Of a stretch of DNA of 64,000 bases, positions 6,740-16,517 are shown piece by piece (within the stretch, counting starts at the first letter, position 1; each line of letters begins with the position of its first letter). Location: assembly GCF_020884755.1 (NCBI RefSeq), contig NZ_BPWE01000002.1, positions 186,001 through 250,000 on the forward strand, given 5' to 3'. Under the pieces are notes generated by a model that had not been told where the DNA came from, ran no database searches, and saw only the letters and a program-made list of their open reading frames with translations. Both the position numbers and the translations under genes were made by a program. This DNA comes from Bifidobacterium mizhiense. GTDB taxonomy: Bacteria > Actinomycetota > Actinomycetes > Actinomycetales > Bifidobacteriaceae.

Positions 6740-9625
6740 TCAGTATCGGCTTTCCTGCCTGTTCCTCAGGCAGGCCACAAAGCCAGCCAGACCCAATATC
6801 AACATCAACAGGATTTTGAGCACGGAAAGCGGCCATCCTCCGGCGAAGGGCAGGGATGAGGTGGAGGGCCGGAATTCCAGCGCATGCGACACCGCAGCCG
6901 ACTCGTTTCCTCCCTGGAAGTTGCCGCTTTGAGGATCACTGCTTTCAGCATCATCGGAGGCAACCTGAGCGGTGAATCGTTCCTGGTTTATCCCCTCAGG
7001 CGGAGTCGCCTGCCATGAACCTTGGTCTCCCACGGCGACATCGGTGCTGCTATTGCCGGGCCAAGTTATATGAACCATGGTGCCTTTGGTCTCAGGAACC
7101 CTGGTGTTGCCGTTGACATACTTATAGGCCTTGCCCGCCACTTGGAAGACGTCGTACCGCTGCAAGGTCAGAGTAGTTGGCGTCATGTCGACCGTCCGGT
7201 TGATGGAAGCCGGATCCGAAGGGACATTCAGAGGGTTGATCATCTTGACCTGGAAGGTATACTTCTCTGTCTCGTCGTCACCGTTGTAGCCGGTGAACTT
7301 GTCAGCTGGTATGTTCAAGGTCCAGGACCAGGTGGAAGCCGTCGTCTTGACAATATTGAGCACAGAGCCCGATGTCGGATTCGTGGCGGAAGACTTGGTG
7401 CCGGCTGCTGCATCCCGCTGGAAGGTGTTGGCCGGAGTGGTCAGCAAGGGCGTCCAATCCGAAGCAGTGTTCTGCTTCATGGAAACGGCCATCCTGGAAT
7501 CAGTCATCCCCAGCCCTCCCGAGGACCAGGCTGTATATATAGGTGAAACAGTCCCCTTGACGGTGACGACCGAATTCGCCGGTAGAATCCCGTTTTTCGT
7601 ATGGGGGACTGTGACAGAGAGCTTGCCATCCGGAGCATTCTCGTTGGAGACGAAATAGGCTGTGCCTATGTTAGAGAAGAAGGAGGTCAAGCCGAACCCG
7701 GAGGCGGACTCGGTCACCCAGGCATGATAGCGCCTGTAACCGTTGTACTTGTTGCCCGGATCCGGCGACGGGTACTGTTTATTGGTGTCCTGTATCTGCC
7801 AGGACCCTCCCTGCTTGCTCTTGGGATCGACCCTGCATACGGTCTCTCCCAGCTTGAACCCCCAGGAGTCCGAGCTTTTCACCAGATCGTCACTGCTCTT
7901 GCTCTGCCCCTCCTTGAAAGGATTGCCAGGATCCTCCCCGAACAAGGTAACCGTGTTGGGATGTGTGTCATCTTTGGAGGGAGTGCACTCACCGCTGACC
8001 ACAGGATCAAGATTGCCGGTATAGACGCTTCCTGAGGCATTCAAGGAACCGTCAGTATCATTCTGGATGTTGGTGATCGTCGGATCATCAGGACGAGGCA
8101 CATCGTACTTATAGAATGCAGTATCGATAGCCCATCCCGCGTCCAAATTCGTGTTTTTCTGAGCTGCAGGCATGTCGTCTGTTATCCCAACAAGACCATC
8201 CTGTTGCGGGTCATATATCTTAGTGGTGACTTCAGGAGTGCTTGCCGTCGGCTTGCACTGGGTGCCATCGTCATTAGTAGTGACAGGCCAAGTAACTAAT
8301 TTGAAATAACCATCGAGCTGCTGATACTCTTGAGCTTTCTTGAAGTCGATTGAACCGTCAGGCAACTGGGCGGGCATGGGGTTCCCATTCTTATCAGTTG
8401 CATACAATTCGTTCGAATTGCCCGAACTTGTTGGCAGATTGTACGCAGTGTTGTCATTGACCTGATATTGAAGACCCCAGGAACTGGTCAAGCCATTCAC
8501 GGCTGGCTTCTGACCTGTTACTAGCACCGGTTTAGGCGTCAACGCATCGACAGGAACCCATTGGCTATCCTTCTGTCCTACCCATTGGTAGTAATAAGAG
8601 TTGGTCGTGGAGCATATTCCACCTGCGCTGTTATTTCCACGCAAATTGAACCAATACACAAAGAAGGATTTGGGGGGCGCCACTCCTGGAACCGGCTTAT
8701 CTCCTATAGGAAATCCATAATCCGTTACCATGCCCCAATTGGCCTGGTGACCGCCATAGAGAAGGGGATTGTTGTTCCAGCCAACCCAGGAACCAGGCCC
8801 GCTGCACTTCGGATGCGGACTATCACCTAGGCAGGTGCCCATATACAACTTGATGCCCTTACCCTGGTCTGCAGTGATATTGGCAACTCTGTCTTGCACA
8901 TTACTACTGATAGTGCTGGGATCGAAGGTGCAGTCATTCGTAGTGTAGTCCCATGGAGAAGTCCATGGGGAACTTCCGCACAACAACGTATTGTTTTGCT
9001 GACCAACGATTGCGTAGACGTTCAAAGGTTCCGGATAACCGCCAGTGACGTAATATTTCGGATCATTGGAGGTATCCATATAGGACAAATCACCTTCTAT
9101 GGATACAGCAAGAAAATCATATAAACCAGAGTTGATTACTTTATGAACCGTAAAGAACTCGTCCTCGTTTTCCGCCCATTGCTGAGCACCGCCAGTAGGG
9201 TCGTTAGGGTTTGTCGAAATAGTATTCAGATACCGTATCCTGCGATAGTGGGACGGATTTTGTGCTCCTTCAAACTGATATGCGAAAGACAAATTGCAGT
9301 TTACTGAATCATAAGGAGAAGTATCACGCATCGGCACGCATTGCGGATCGAAATCGTTGTGTCTCACGCGCAGAATGAAGTCCATACGCAGCTCATCCTG
9401 GTAGGAATCAATCTTGTCGTTGTAGGCCAACATCTTATAGAGTAGCGGCTTCCGGCTTGCCGTCTCATCTTGCCCATTAATGGCATTGGCCTGACTGGCC
9501 GACAAAGCGCTCAGCCCTAGCGGAACAACCATGGCCAGGGTCGCCAGAAGAGTAATCAAAACAGCGACTATAGGGCGATCCACATGCCGTGGACCCTTAT
9601 TGCCCCTTTCATGCAATCGGTTCAA
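6740..9625 (-). CDS. Surface protein 2 of the tandem family, divergent, LPFAG anchor
   Basis: Predicted secreted surface protein of 961 residues with the architecture of its neighbours: signal peptide, N-terminal cysteine-containing region, three Ig-like segments, C-terminal helix and basic tail. It is the most divergent copy, especially in the N-terminal half (for example TPKPVLVTGQKPAVN for the usual TPEPVLVTGQQPSPN), yet keeps all ten cysteines. The sorting signal reads LPFAGGW instead of LPLTGGW: the codon for the essential threonine is GCC, one base from ACC, so standard sortase cleavage may fail or a different sortase may be used. The start was placed at the TTG (9625), seven bases after GGGGGG; a GTG one codon earlier (9628) is also possible. 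The -10 box of its promoter is degraded (TGCACT). Function unknown. Confidence 0.88.
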   Translation of the reverse strand: MNRLHERGNKGPRHVDRPIVAVLITLLATLAMVVPLGLSALSASQANAINGQDETASRKPLLYKMLAYNDKIDSYQDELRMDFILRVRHNDFDPQCVPMRDTSPYDSVNCNLSFAYQFEGAQNPSHYRRIRYLNTISTNPNDPTGGAQQWAENEDEFFTVHKVINSGLYDFLAVSIEGDLSYMDTSNDPKYYVTGGYPEPLNVYAIVGQQNNTLLCGSSPWTSPWDYTTNDCTFDPSTISSNVQDRVANITADQGKGIKLYMGTCLGDSPHPKCSGPGSWVGWNNNPLLYGGHQANWGMVTDYGFPIGDKPVPGVAPPKSFFVYWFNLRGNNSAGGICSTTNSYYYQWVGQKDSQWVPVDALTPKPVLVTGQKPAVNGLTSSWGLQYQVNDNTAYNLPTSSGNSNELYATDKNGNPMPAQLPDGSIDFKKAQEYQQLDGYFKLVTWPVTTNDDGTQCKPTASTPEVTTKIYDPQQDGLVGITDDMPAAQKNTNLDAGWAIDTAFYKYDVPRPDDPTITNIQNDTDGSLNASGSVYTGNLDPVVSGECTPSKDDTHPNTVTLFGEDPGNPFKEGQSKSSDDLVKSSDSWGFKLGETVCRVDPKSKQGGSWQIQDTNKQYPSPDPGNKYNGYRRYHAWVTESASGFGLTSFFSNIGTAYFVSNENAPDGKLSVTVPHTKNGILPANSVVTVKGTVSPIYTAWSSGGLGMTDSRMAVSMKQNTASDWTPLLTTPANTFQRDAAAGTKSSATNPTSGSVLNIVKTTASTWSWTLNIPADKFTGYNGDDETEKYTFQVKMINPLNVPSDPASINRTVDMTPTTLTLQRYDVFQVAGKAYKYVNGNTRVPETKGTMVHITWPGNSSTDVAVGDQGSWQATPPEGINQERFTAQVASDDAESSDPQSGNFQGGNESAAVSHALEFRPSTSSLPFAGGWPLSVLKILLMLILGLAGFVACLRNRQESRY

Positions 9626-9958
9626 CACGCTACCCCCCACACCACTATGCGACCATCTTCAGGGTCAGATGGACTGCACGCTAGATTTGTCGCCAGTGCA
9701 GACCACGAAACCCTAGAGCACAAGTACTGCATCTTCACTTATGACATCTTCTTTTTCCCTTTTACATGCTTTAAGAGTACCGAGACTGAAAGCGTGATCT
9801 GGGATTCAAACAAGGGTGTTTCGTGACCGTCCAGAGTCTTGACTAAACACAGTCTGCATTGGTGGGATGGGGGTCGGTTGAACAACGGCAGAACCCCCTC
9901 CCCACCCAGCCTTTCAACTTCATGAGGTGGGGGCGGGCCCTGGCTTATACTTTCGGGA
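9626..9958. other. Spacer between surface protein genes 2 and 3
   Basis: Contains the ribosome-binding tract and 5' block of gene 2, including an intact -35 TTGTGC (9718-9723, minus strand) but a degraded -10, then a strongly diverged remainder with no readable tRNA relic beyond a short AACAACGGCAG match to the tRNA-Thr/Leu linker, and the hairpin of gene 3. No protein gene is supported. Confidence 0.6.
9900..9932 (-). terminator. Hairpin downstream of surface protein gene 3
   Basis: CCCCACC (9900-9906) pairs with GGTGGGG (9926-9932) around a 19-base loop, immediately behind the stop codon of gene 3. Position matches the terminators of the other copies. No T-run is evident. Confidence 0.5.
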
Positions 9959-12862
9959 TCAGTGGCGGCTCTCCTGCCTGTTTCTCAGGCAGGCCACGAA
10001 GCCGGCCAGGCCAAGGGCTATCAGCAGCATGATCTTGAGCACCGAAAGCGGCCATCCGCCGGTCAAAGGCAAAGCCGAGTTGGAAGGCCGGAACTCCAGC
10101 GCGTGAGATACCGAAGCTGACTGGTTTCCGCCCTGGAACCTGCCCTGGGCGTCAGCACCTTCGGCATCGTCGGAATGCACCTGGGCAGAGAACTTACCCT
10201 GGTTGATCCCCTCGGGAGGAACCGCCTGCCATGAACCATGATCCCCCACAACCGCATTTGTGCCGCTGCCGCCGGGCCAGGTCACATGCACCACGGTGCC
10301 CTTGGTCTCGGGAACCTTTGTATCACCGTCCACGTACTTGTAGGCTTTGCCCGCCACCTGGAAGACGTCATACCGCTCCAGGACCAGAGTAGTCGGCGTC
10401 ATGTCGACCTTCCGCTCAATGGACGCCGGCTCTGACCGGCTGCTCGTCGGGTTAACCATTTCAACGCGGAAATCATACATTTGCTTCTCGTCGCTGCCGT
10501 CGTAGCCGCTGAACCTGTCAGCGGGTATATTCAGCGTCCAGGACCATGTGGATGCCGTTGTCTTGTTCAGGCCCAGCGTGAGGCCCGTCGCAGAATCTTC
10601 CACGGAAGACGTGGTGCCGGCTGCTGCATCCCTTTGGAAGGTGTTGGCCGGAGTGGTCAGCAAGGGCGTCCAGTCCGAGGCGGTCTTCTGCTTCATGGAA
10701 ACAGCCATACTGGAATCCGTCATCCCCAGCTCTCCTGAGGTCCAGGCCGTATATACAGGAGACGCCTCGCCATTGAACACAACAACTGAATCCGCCGGCA
10801 GGCTCCCGTTGACGGTATGAGGCACAGTGACCGCGAGTTTGCTCGCATCCGGTGTGTTCTCCTCGGAGACGAAATAGGCCGTCCCAACGTTCGAGAAGAA
10901 GGAGGTCAGACCGAACCCGGAGATAGACTCGATCACCCAGGCATGGTACCGCCTGTAGCCGCTGTACTTGTTGCCTGGGTCCGGTGAAGGATACTGCTTA
11001 TTGGTGTCCTGTATCTGCCAGGACCCTCCCTGCTTGCTCTTGGGATCGACCTTGCAGACAGTCTCGCCCAGCCTGAACCCCCACGTGTCCGCGGCTTTCA
11101 CCAGGTCCCCGCCATTCGAACGCTGCCCACCCGCAATCGGATTGGCAGGATCCTCGCCATAGAGAACAACCTTGTTGGGACGCGCAGCATCCTTGGAGGG
11201 CGTGCACTCACCACTGACCACCGGATCAAGCTTCGACGTATACACGCTCCCCGAAGAATCGAGAGCACTGTCGGCATCGTTCTCAATCTTCGTGATCGTC
11301 GGATCATCAGGACGAGGCACATCATACTGATAGAAGGCACTATTGATCGTCCAGCCCGCAGAAATATTTCGTTCTATATCCGAGCTGTCCATGCCGTCAC
11401 GTATCCCGACGAGACCTTTTTGATCAGGGTTGTATACCTCAGGGCTGACGGTACAAGCGCTGCCGTCCCGATTCGTGGTGACTGGCCAGGTGACCATCTT
11501 GAAATAGCCATCAAGATCCTGCTTGGCCTTGGCCTCCTTGAAATCAATCCCGCCGTCAGCTTTCTGGGCAGGCATAGGATTGCCGTTCTTGTCAGTGGCA
11601 AACATCTCATTGGGATTATCCGCTTGTTGAGGCAAGTTGAAAGCCGAATACCTACTGACTTGGGCTGCCTTGCTAACCGTGGTGGTGACCGAATTGGGAG
11701 ACGGCTGCTGGCCTGTTACCAGGACCGGCTCAGGAGTCAACTCATCAACAGGCACCCACTCGCTATCCTTCAAAGCCACCCATTGATAGTAATAGGAATT
11801 AGTTTCAGAACATATGCCATCAGGATTATCACTTGTACTGCCACGCACATTCAACCAATACACGAAGAAGGACCGTGCCGGGGCTGTTCCTGGAGCAGTG
11901 CCGGCGATTGCCCCAGTAGCAGTGCTCTTATAGTCAGGAAAACCATAGTCGGTTACCATGCCCCAATTAGCCTGATTGCCACCATAGAGATTTGGGTTGC
12001 TGTTCCAGCCTACCCAAGAATACGGGCCGCTGCACTGAAGATCAGCGCCCTTGCCCAGGCATGTCTGCATATACAAGGTGAAATCCTTGCCATCTGCCGT
12101 TAAGGCTGAGGTAATGTTGGATACCCTGTCCGGCGCATTAATCATGGTGTCAGGGTTAAAATTGCGACAATTATCGATTCCAGAGCTCCAACTCCATGAA
12201 CTACCTGGACGAAGACAAGATAGTGCGTCGCCCTGTTTGCCAACAACTGCGTATATATTCACCGGCTCGCTGGCACCACCAGGCTGATAGTATGACGCAT
12301 CAGCAGAATTCTTAAGGGCCAGATCACCCTCGATGGAAACGGTCAGATAATCATATAGACCGGAATTGATTATCGTGTGCACGGTGAAATACTCATCTTG
12401 ATTTTGTGCCCACTTATATGCTCCGGACCAGGGCTGATCCGAGGATGATGCTGAAGCTATGGTGTTCAGATACTTTATTCTGCGATAAAAGGAAGTGTCA
12501 TCTGACCCCTTGTACTGATAGACAAAGGCCAGATTACAACTGCCCTTGGTGTCGGCACCGTTGGTAGCATCGGCGCAAGAGGGGTCGAACTCGTTGTGCT
12601 TCACGCGCAGGATAAAGTCCATGCGCAGCTCATCCTGATAGGAATCAAGCTTGTTGTTGTAGCCCAACATCCTATAGAGCAGAGGCTTCCTGCTGGCCGT
12701 CTCATCCTGCTCATCGATGGCATTGGCCTGACCAGCCGAAAGCGCGCTCAGCCCTAGCGGAACAACCATGGCCAGGGTCGCCAGAAGGGTTACCAGAACG
12801 GCAATTATCGGACGGCTCACACCTTGTGAACCCTTAGCGCCCCGTTCTTGCAAACGCTTCAA
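9959..12862 (-). CDS. Surface protein 3 of the tandem family, LPXTG type
   Basis: Predicted cell-wall-anchored surface protein of 967 residues, function unknown. Signal peptide with hydrophobic core and ALSAGQANA site; N-terminal region of the type shared with copies 4 and 5 (TIASASSSDQPWSGAYKWAQN); three Ig-like segments; LPLTGGW, membrane helix, tail RNRQESRH. All ten family cysteines are present. The TTG at 12862 lies seven bases after GGGGGG, and an intact promoter (12931-12959) sits about 70 bases upstream, so this copy is likely expressed. The stretch following VLVTGQQPSPN resembles copy 1 in part (SKAAQVS) and copy 4 in part (short NLPQQADNPN form), a sign of mosaic origin. Confidence 0.9.
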   Translation of the reverse strand: MKRLQERGAKGSQGVSRPIIAVLVTLLATLAMVVPLGLSALSAGQANAIDEQDETASRKPLLYRMLGYNNKLDSYQDELRMDFILRVKHNEFDPSCADATNGADTKGSCNLAFVYQYKGSDDTSFYRRIKYLNTIASASSSDQPWSGAYKWAQNQDEYFTVHTIINSGLYDYLTVSIEGDLALKNSADASYYQPGGASEPVNIYAVVGKQGDALSCLRPGSSWSWSSGIDNCRNFNPDTMINAPDRVSNITSALTADGKDFTLYMQTCLGKGADLQCSGPYSWVGWNSNPNLYGGNQANWGMVTDYGFPDYKSTATGAIAGTAPGTAPARSFFVYWLNVRGSTSDNPDGICSETNSYYYQWVALKDSEWVPVDELTPEPVLVTGQQPSPNSVTTTVSKAAQVSRYSAFNLPQQADNPNEMFATDKNGNPMPAQKADGGIDFKEAKAKQDLDGYFKMVTWPVTTNRDGSACTVSPEVYNPDQKGLVGIRDGMDSSDIERNISAGWTINSAFYQYDVPRPDDPTITKIENDADSALDSSGSVYTSKLDPVVSGECTPSKDAARPNKVVLYGEDPANPIAGGQRSNGGDLVKAADTWGFRLGETVCKVDPKSKQGGSWQIQDTNKQYPSPDPGNKYSGYRRYHAWVIESISGFGLTSFFSNVGTAYFVSEENTPDASKLAVTVPHTVNGSLPADSVVVFNGEASPVYTAWTSGELGMTDSSMAVSMKQKTASDWTPLLTTPANTFQRDAAAGTTSSVEDSATGLTLGLNKTTASTWSWTLNIPADRFSGYDGSDEKQMYDFRVEMVNPTSSRSEPASIERKVDMTPTTLVLERYDVFQVAGKAYKYVDGDTKVPETKGTVVHVTWPGGSGTNAVVGDHGSWQAVPPEGINQGKFSAQVHSDDAEGADAQGRFQGGNQSASVSHALEFRPSNSALPLTGGWPLSVLKIMLLIALGLAGFVACLRNRQESRH

Positions 12863-12930
12863 TACAATACCCCCCAAATCACAATAAAATCATGCTCTAG
12901 AACAGATCAACTCTGCTTTTGACTTACCCC

Positions 12931-12959
12931 CAATTAAGGCAACTGCGCATAGAGCACAA
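12931..12959 (-). promoter_or_regulatory. Promoter of surface protein gene 3
   Basis: On the minus strand TTGTGC (12954-12959) and TAATTG (12931-12936) are separated by 17 bases. The same hexamers with the same spacing occur at the same distance upstream of genes 4 and 5, with different spacer sequences, which supports selection on the hexamers. Confidence 0.6.
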
Positions 12960-13167
12960 CAATGCATCTAAATTTTTCTTTGCCTTTTCAAGGCTACAGA
13001 AATTAAGGGCAATATCTGGGATTCAAATCGGGTGTTTTGCAGCCATTCAAGTTCTTGACCCTGACAGGCCCGGCAACCAGCCGACGAGAAGCAATATGCT
13101 GTCTTCCCTCAGTCCGGTCCAAATTGGTTGCGAATACTGCTCCGGCAATGGCAGCAGTACAGGAATT

Positions 13168-13222
13168 TAAAAAACAGGGCCCGTGCTCACCTTCATGGAA
13201 TGAAAAGATGAGTGCGGGTCCT
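13168..13222 (-). terminator. Terminator of surface protein gene 4
   Basis: Fourteen-base arms with a few mismatches (13176-13189 and 13209-13222) are followed on the minus strand by a run of six T. A typical intrinsic terminator. Confidence 0.85.
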
Positions 13223-13239
13223 GGCTTATACTTTCGGGA

Positions 13240-16143
13240 TCAGTGGCGGCTCTCCTGCCTGTTCCTCAGGCAGGCCACAAAGCCGACCAGGCCAAGGGCT
13301 ATCAGCAGCAGGATCCTGAGCACGGACAGCGGCCAGCCGCCGGTCAGCGGCAGGGAGGATGTCGAAGGCCGGAACTCCAGCGCATGCGACACCGGGGCCG
13401 ACTGGTTCCCTCCCTGGAACCTGCCCTGCGCGTCAGCACCCTCAGCATCATCGGAAAGCACCTGGGCAGAGAACTTACCCTGGTTGATCCCCTCGGGAGG
13501 AACCGCCTGCCATGAACCCTGGTCCCCCACAACGACATCCGTGCCGCTGCCGCCGGGCCAGGTCACATGCACCACAGTCCCTTTGGTCTCAGGAACCTTC
13601 CTATTCCCGTCCACGTACTTGTAGGCCTTGCCCGCCACTTGGAAAACGTCATACCGCTCCAAGGTCAACGCCGTGGGTGTCATGTCGACCTTCCGCTCGA
13701 TGGACGCAGGCCTTGAACGAACGTTCATCGGGTTGATCATCTCAACTTGGAAAGTATAGGTCTGCGTCTCGTCGCTGCCGTCGTAGCCAGCGAACTTACC
13801 GGCAGGGATGTTCAGCGACCAGGACCAGGTGGAATCCGCCGCCTTTGTAAGATTCAGCGTGAGGCCCGTCGTGGAATCCTCGACGGAAGACGTGGTGCCG
13901 GCTGCTGCATCCCTCTGGAAAGTATTGGCCGGAGTAGTTACCAAGCTGGTCCAATCGGAGGCAACATTCTGCTTCATGGAAATGGCCATCTTCGAATCAG
14001 TCATCCCCAATTTCCCCGACGACCAGGCCGTGTACACAGGAGATGCCACACCCTTGAACGTGACCATCGAACCCGTCGGCAGGCTCCCGTTGACCGTATG
14101 GGGCACCGTGACCGAGAACTTGCTCGCATCCGGGACGTTTTCGCCTGAGACGAAATAGGCCGTCCCGACATTCGAGAAGAACGAGGTCAGACCGAACCCG
14201 GATGTGGACTCGATCACCCAGGCATGATACCGTCGGTACCCGTCGTACTTGTTGCCTGGATCCGGCGACGGATACTGCTTATTGGTGTCCTGTATCTGCC
14301 AGGATCCTCCCTGTTTGCTCTTGGGATCGACCTTGCACTCAACTTCACCAAGCCTGAACCCCCACGTGTCTACGGTCTTCACTAAGTCTCCGCCGTTCTG
14401 GCTCTGCGCGTCACTGATGGGATTGGCGGGATCCTCGCCGTAAAGAACAACTTTGTTTGGATGCGCAGCATCCTTGGAGGGCGTGCACTCACCACTGATT
14501 ACTGGATCAAGCTTCGACGTATACACGCTGCCCGAAGCATCCAAGCTGCCATCTGCATCATTCTGGATGTTGGTGATCGTCGGATCCTTGGGGCGAGGCA
14601 CATCATACTTATAGAAGGCACTGTTGATCGTCCAACCCGCAGAAATATTCCGTTCTACATCCGAGCTGTTCATGCCGTCGTGTATCCCGACGAGACCCTT
14701 CTTATCAGGGTTGTATACTTCAGGGCTGACGGTACAAGTGCTGCCGTCCCGATTGGTCGTAACAGGCCAGGTGACCATCTTGAAATAGCCATCAAGACCC
14801 TGCTTGGCCTTAGCCTCCTTGAAATTGATGGAGCCATCCGAATTCTGGGCAGGCATAGGCTGACCGTTCTTGTCAGTGGCAAACATCTCATTGGGATTTG
14901 TCGGTTGTTTGGGCAAGTTGAAAGCCGAATACCTACTAGCTTGGACTTCCGCGCCTACCGTGGTAGTCAACGAATTAGGAGACGGCTGCTGGCCTGTCAC
15001 CAGGACCGGCTCAGGGGTCAGCTCATCAACAGGCACCCACTGGCCATCCTTCAGAGCCACCCACTGATAATAGTACGAATTGGTCTCAGAACATATGCCA
15101 TCAGGGTTATAGATAGTGCTGCCACGCACATTCAGCCAGTACGCAAAGAAAGAGCGGGGCGGAGCTACGCCAGCATCAGAGCCCGGCATTTTCCCAAGAG
15201 TAAGGCTATTGTAATCAGGAAAACCATAGTCGGTTACCATGCCCCAGTTGGACTGACTGCCTCCATAGAGTAAAGGATTGCCATCCCAGCCTACCCAAGA
15301 ATACGGGCCGCTGCACTGAAGATCAGCGCCTTTGCCTTGGCATGTCTGCATATACAGGGTGAAGTTCTTGCCATTTGCCGTTAAGGCTGAAGTAATGTTG
15401 GATACCCTGTCCGGCGCATTAATCATGGTGTCAGGGTTAAAAATGCCACAGTCATCGATTCCGGCGACCCAATTCCATGGAGTACCAGGAGCAAGGCAGG
15501 ATAGTGCCCCTTTCTGCTGTCCAACAACTGCGTAGATATTCACCGGCTCGTTGGCCCCACCAGGCTGATAATATGACGCATCAGCAGAATTCTTAAGCGC
15601 CAAATCACCCTCGATGGAAATGGTCAAATAGTCATATAAACCTGAGTTTATTATGGTGTGCACGGTGAAGTACTCATCCCTGTTCTGCGCCCACTTGTAG
15701 GCTCCGGACCAGGGCTGATCCGAGGATGACGCTGAAGCTATGGTGTTCAGATACTTTATTCTGCGATAATATGCTGGGGTTTCTGAACCCCTGTACTGAT
15801 AGACGAAAGCCAGATTACAACTGCCCGTGGTGTCGGCGCCACGGGTACCATTGGCGCAAGAGGGGTCGAACTCGTTGTGTTTCACGCGCAGAATGAAGTC
15901 CATGCGCAGCTCATCCTGATAGGCATCAATCTTATTGTTGTAGCCCAACATCCGATAAAGCAGAGGCTTCCTGCTGGCCGTCTCATCCTGTCCATCAACG
16001 GCACTGGCCTGACTGGCCGAAAGCGCACTCAGCCCCAGAGGAACAACCATGGCCAGCGCCGCCAGCAGGGTTACCAGAACGACGATGATCGAACGGCGCA
16101 CGTGCAGTGATCCCTCAGCGTCCCGTTCCTGCAAACGCTTCAA
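13240..16143 (-). CDS. Surface protein 4 of the tandem family, LPXTG type
   Basis: Predicted cell-wall-anchored surface protein of 967 residues, function unknown, closest overall to copy 3. Signal peptide ending ALSASQASA; ten conserved cysteines; three Ig-like segments; LPLTGGW, membrane helix, RNRQESRH tail. Part of the first Ig-like segment reads TITNIQND, which is the variant of the divergent copy 2, whereas copies 1, 3, 5 and 6 have TITKIEND: a patch that fits gene conversion. The TTG start at 16143 is seven bases after GGGGGG, with an intact promoter at 16212-16240 and a T-tailed terminator at 13168-13222, so the gene forms a one-gene transcription unit. Confidence 0.9.
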   Translation of the reverse strand: MKRLQERDAEGSLHVRRSIIVVLVTLLAALAMVVPLGLSALSASQASAVDGQDETASRKPLLYRMLGYNNKIDAYQDELRMDFILRVKHNEFDPSCANGTRGADTTGSCNLAFVYQYRGSETPAYYRRIKYLNTIASASSSDQPWSGAYKWAQNRDEYFTVHTIINSGLYDYLTISIEGDLALKNSADASYYQPGGANEPVNIYAVVGQQKGALSCLAPGTPWNWVAGIDDCGIFNPDTMINAPDRVSNITSALTANGKNFTLYMQTCQGKGADLQCSGPYSWVGWDGNPLLYGGSQSNWGMVTDYGFPDYNSLTLGKMPGSDAGVAPPRSFFAYWLNVRGSTIYNPDGICSETNSYYYQWVALKDGQWVPVDELTPEPVLVTGQQPSPNSLTTTVGAEVQASRYSAFNLPKQPTNPNEMFATDKNGQPMPAQNSDGSINFKEAKAKQGLDGYFKMVTWPVTTNRDGSTCTVSPEVYNPDKKGLVGIHDGMNSSDVERNISAGWTINSAFYKYDVPRPKDPTITNIQNDADGSLDASGSVYTSKLDPVISGECTPSKDAAHPNKVVLYGEDPANPISDAQSQNGGDLVKTVDTWGFRLGEVECKVDPKSKQGGSWQIQDTNKQYPSPDPGNKYDGYRRYHAWVIESTSGFGLTSFFSNVGTAYFVSGENVPDASKFSVTVPHTVNGSLPTGSMVTFKGVASPVYTAWSSGKLGMTDSKMAISMKQNVASDWTSLVTTPANTFQRDAAAGTTSSVEDSTTGLTLNLTKAADSTWSWSLNIPAGKFAGYDGSDETQTYTFQVEMINPMNVRSRPASIERKVDMTPTALTLERYDVFQVAGKAYKYVDGNRKVPETKGTVVHVTWPGGSGTDVVVGDQGSWQAVPPEGINQGKFSAQVLSDDAEGADAQGRFQGGNQSAPVSHALEFRPSTSSLPLTGGWPLSVLRILLLIALGLVGFVACLRNRQESRH

Positions 16144-16211
16144 TACAATACCCCCCAAACCACAATGAAATCATGCTCCAGCGCAGATCGACTCTGCTTT
16201 TGACTCATCCC

Positions 16212-16240
16212 CAATTAAGCCAATTGAATGTGGAGCACAA
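16212..16240 (-). promoter_or_regulatory. Promoter of surface protein gene 4
   Basis: TTGTGC (16235-16240) and TAATTG (16212-16217) on the minus strand, 17 bases apart, as for genes 3 and 5. Confidence 0.6.
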
Positions 16241-16443
16241 CAATGCATCTTCATTTTCATTACGACTTCAAAGCGTACTGAGATAGAAAGCGTGATCCGG
16301 GATTCAGGTAGGGTGTTTCGCGGCTGTTCAAGTCTTGCCCCTGGTAGGCCCGGCACCCGACTGACAAGAAGTAAATATTGTCTTCTTCCGACCGGTCTGG
16401 ATTAGGAGCAAATGTTGCTTTGACAACGGCAGCGGCAGGGGGA

Positions 16444-16500
16444 TTAAAAAACAGGGCCCGCGCTCATCTCCATGGAATTGGAAGGATGAGAACGGGCCCC
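16444..16500 (-). terminator. Terminator of surface protein gene 5
   Basis: Long arms (about 16453-16468 and 16485-16500) form a GC-rich hairpin followed on the minus strand by TTTTTT. Homologous to the terminators of genes 4 and 6. Confidence 0.85.
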
Positions 16501-16517
16501 GGCTTATGCTTCCGAGG

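Larger units (their letters stand above)
12863..13239. other. Spacer between surface protein genes 3 and 4
   Basis: Holds the 5' block and promoter of gene 3, a region around 13095-13165 that aligns with the sequence flanking the tRNA pair (GCTGTCTTCC... and a diverged GGCAATGGCAGC linker) but with the tRNAs themselves gone, and the terminator of gene 4. No protein gene is supported. Confidence 0.65.
16144..16517. other. Spacer between surface protein genes 4 and 5
   Basis: Holds the 5' block and promoter of gene 4, a stretch at about 16376-16440 that matches the sequence before and after the tRNA pair (TTGTCTTCTTCCG, then ACAACGGCAG) with both tRNAs deleted, and the terminator of gene 5. 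No protein gene is supported. Confidence 0.65.
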
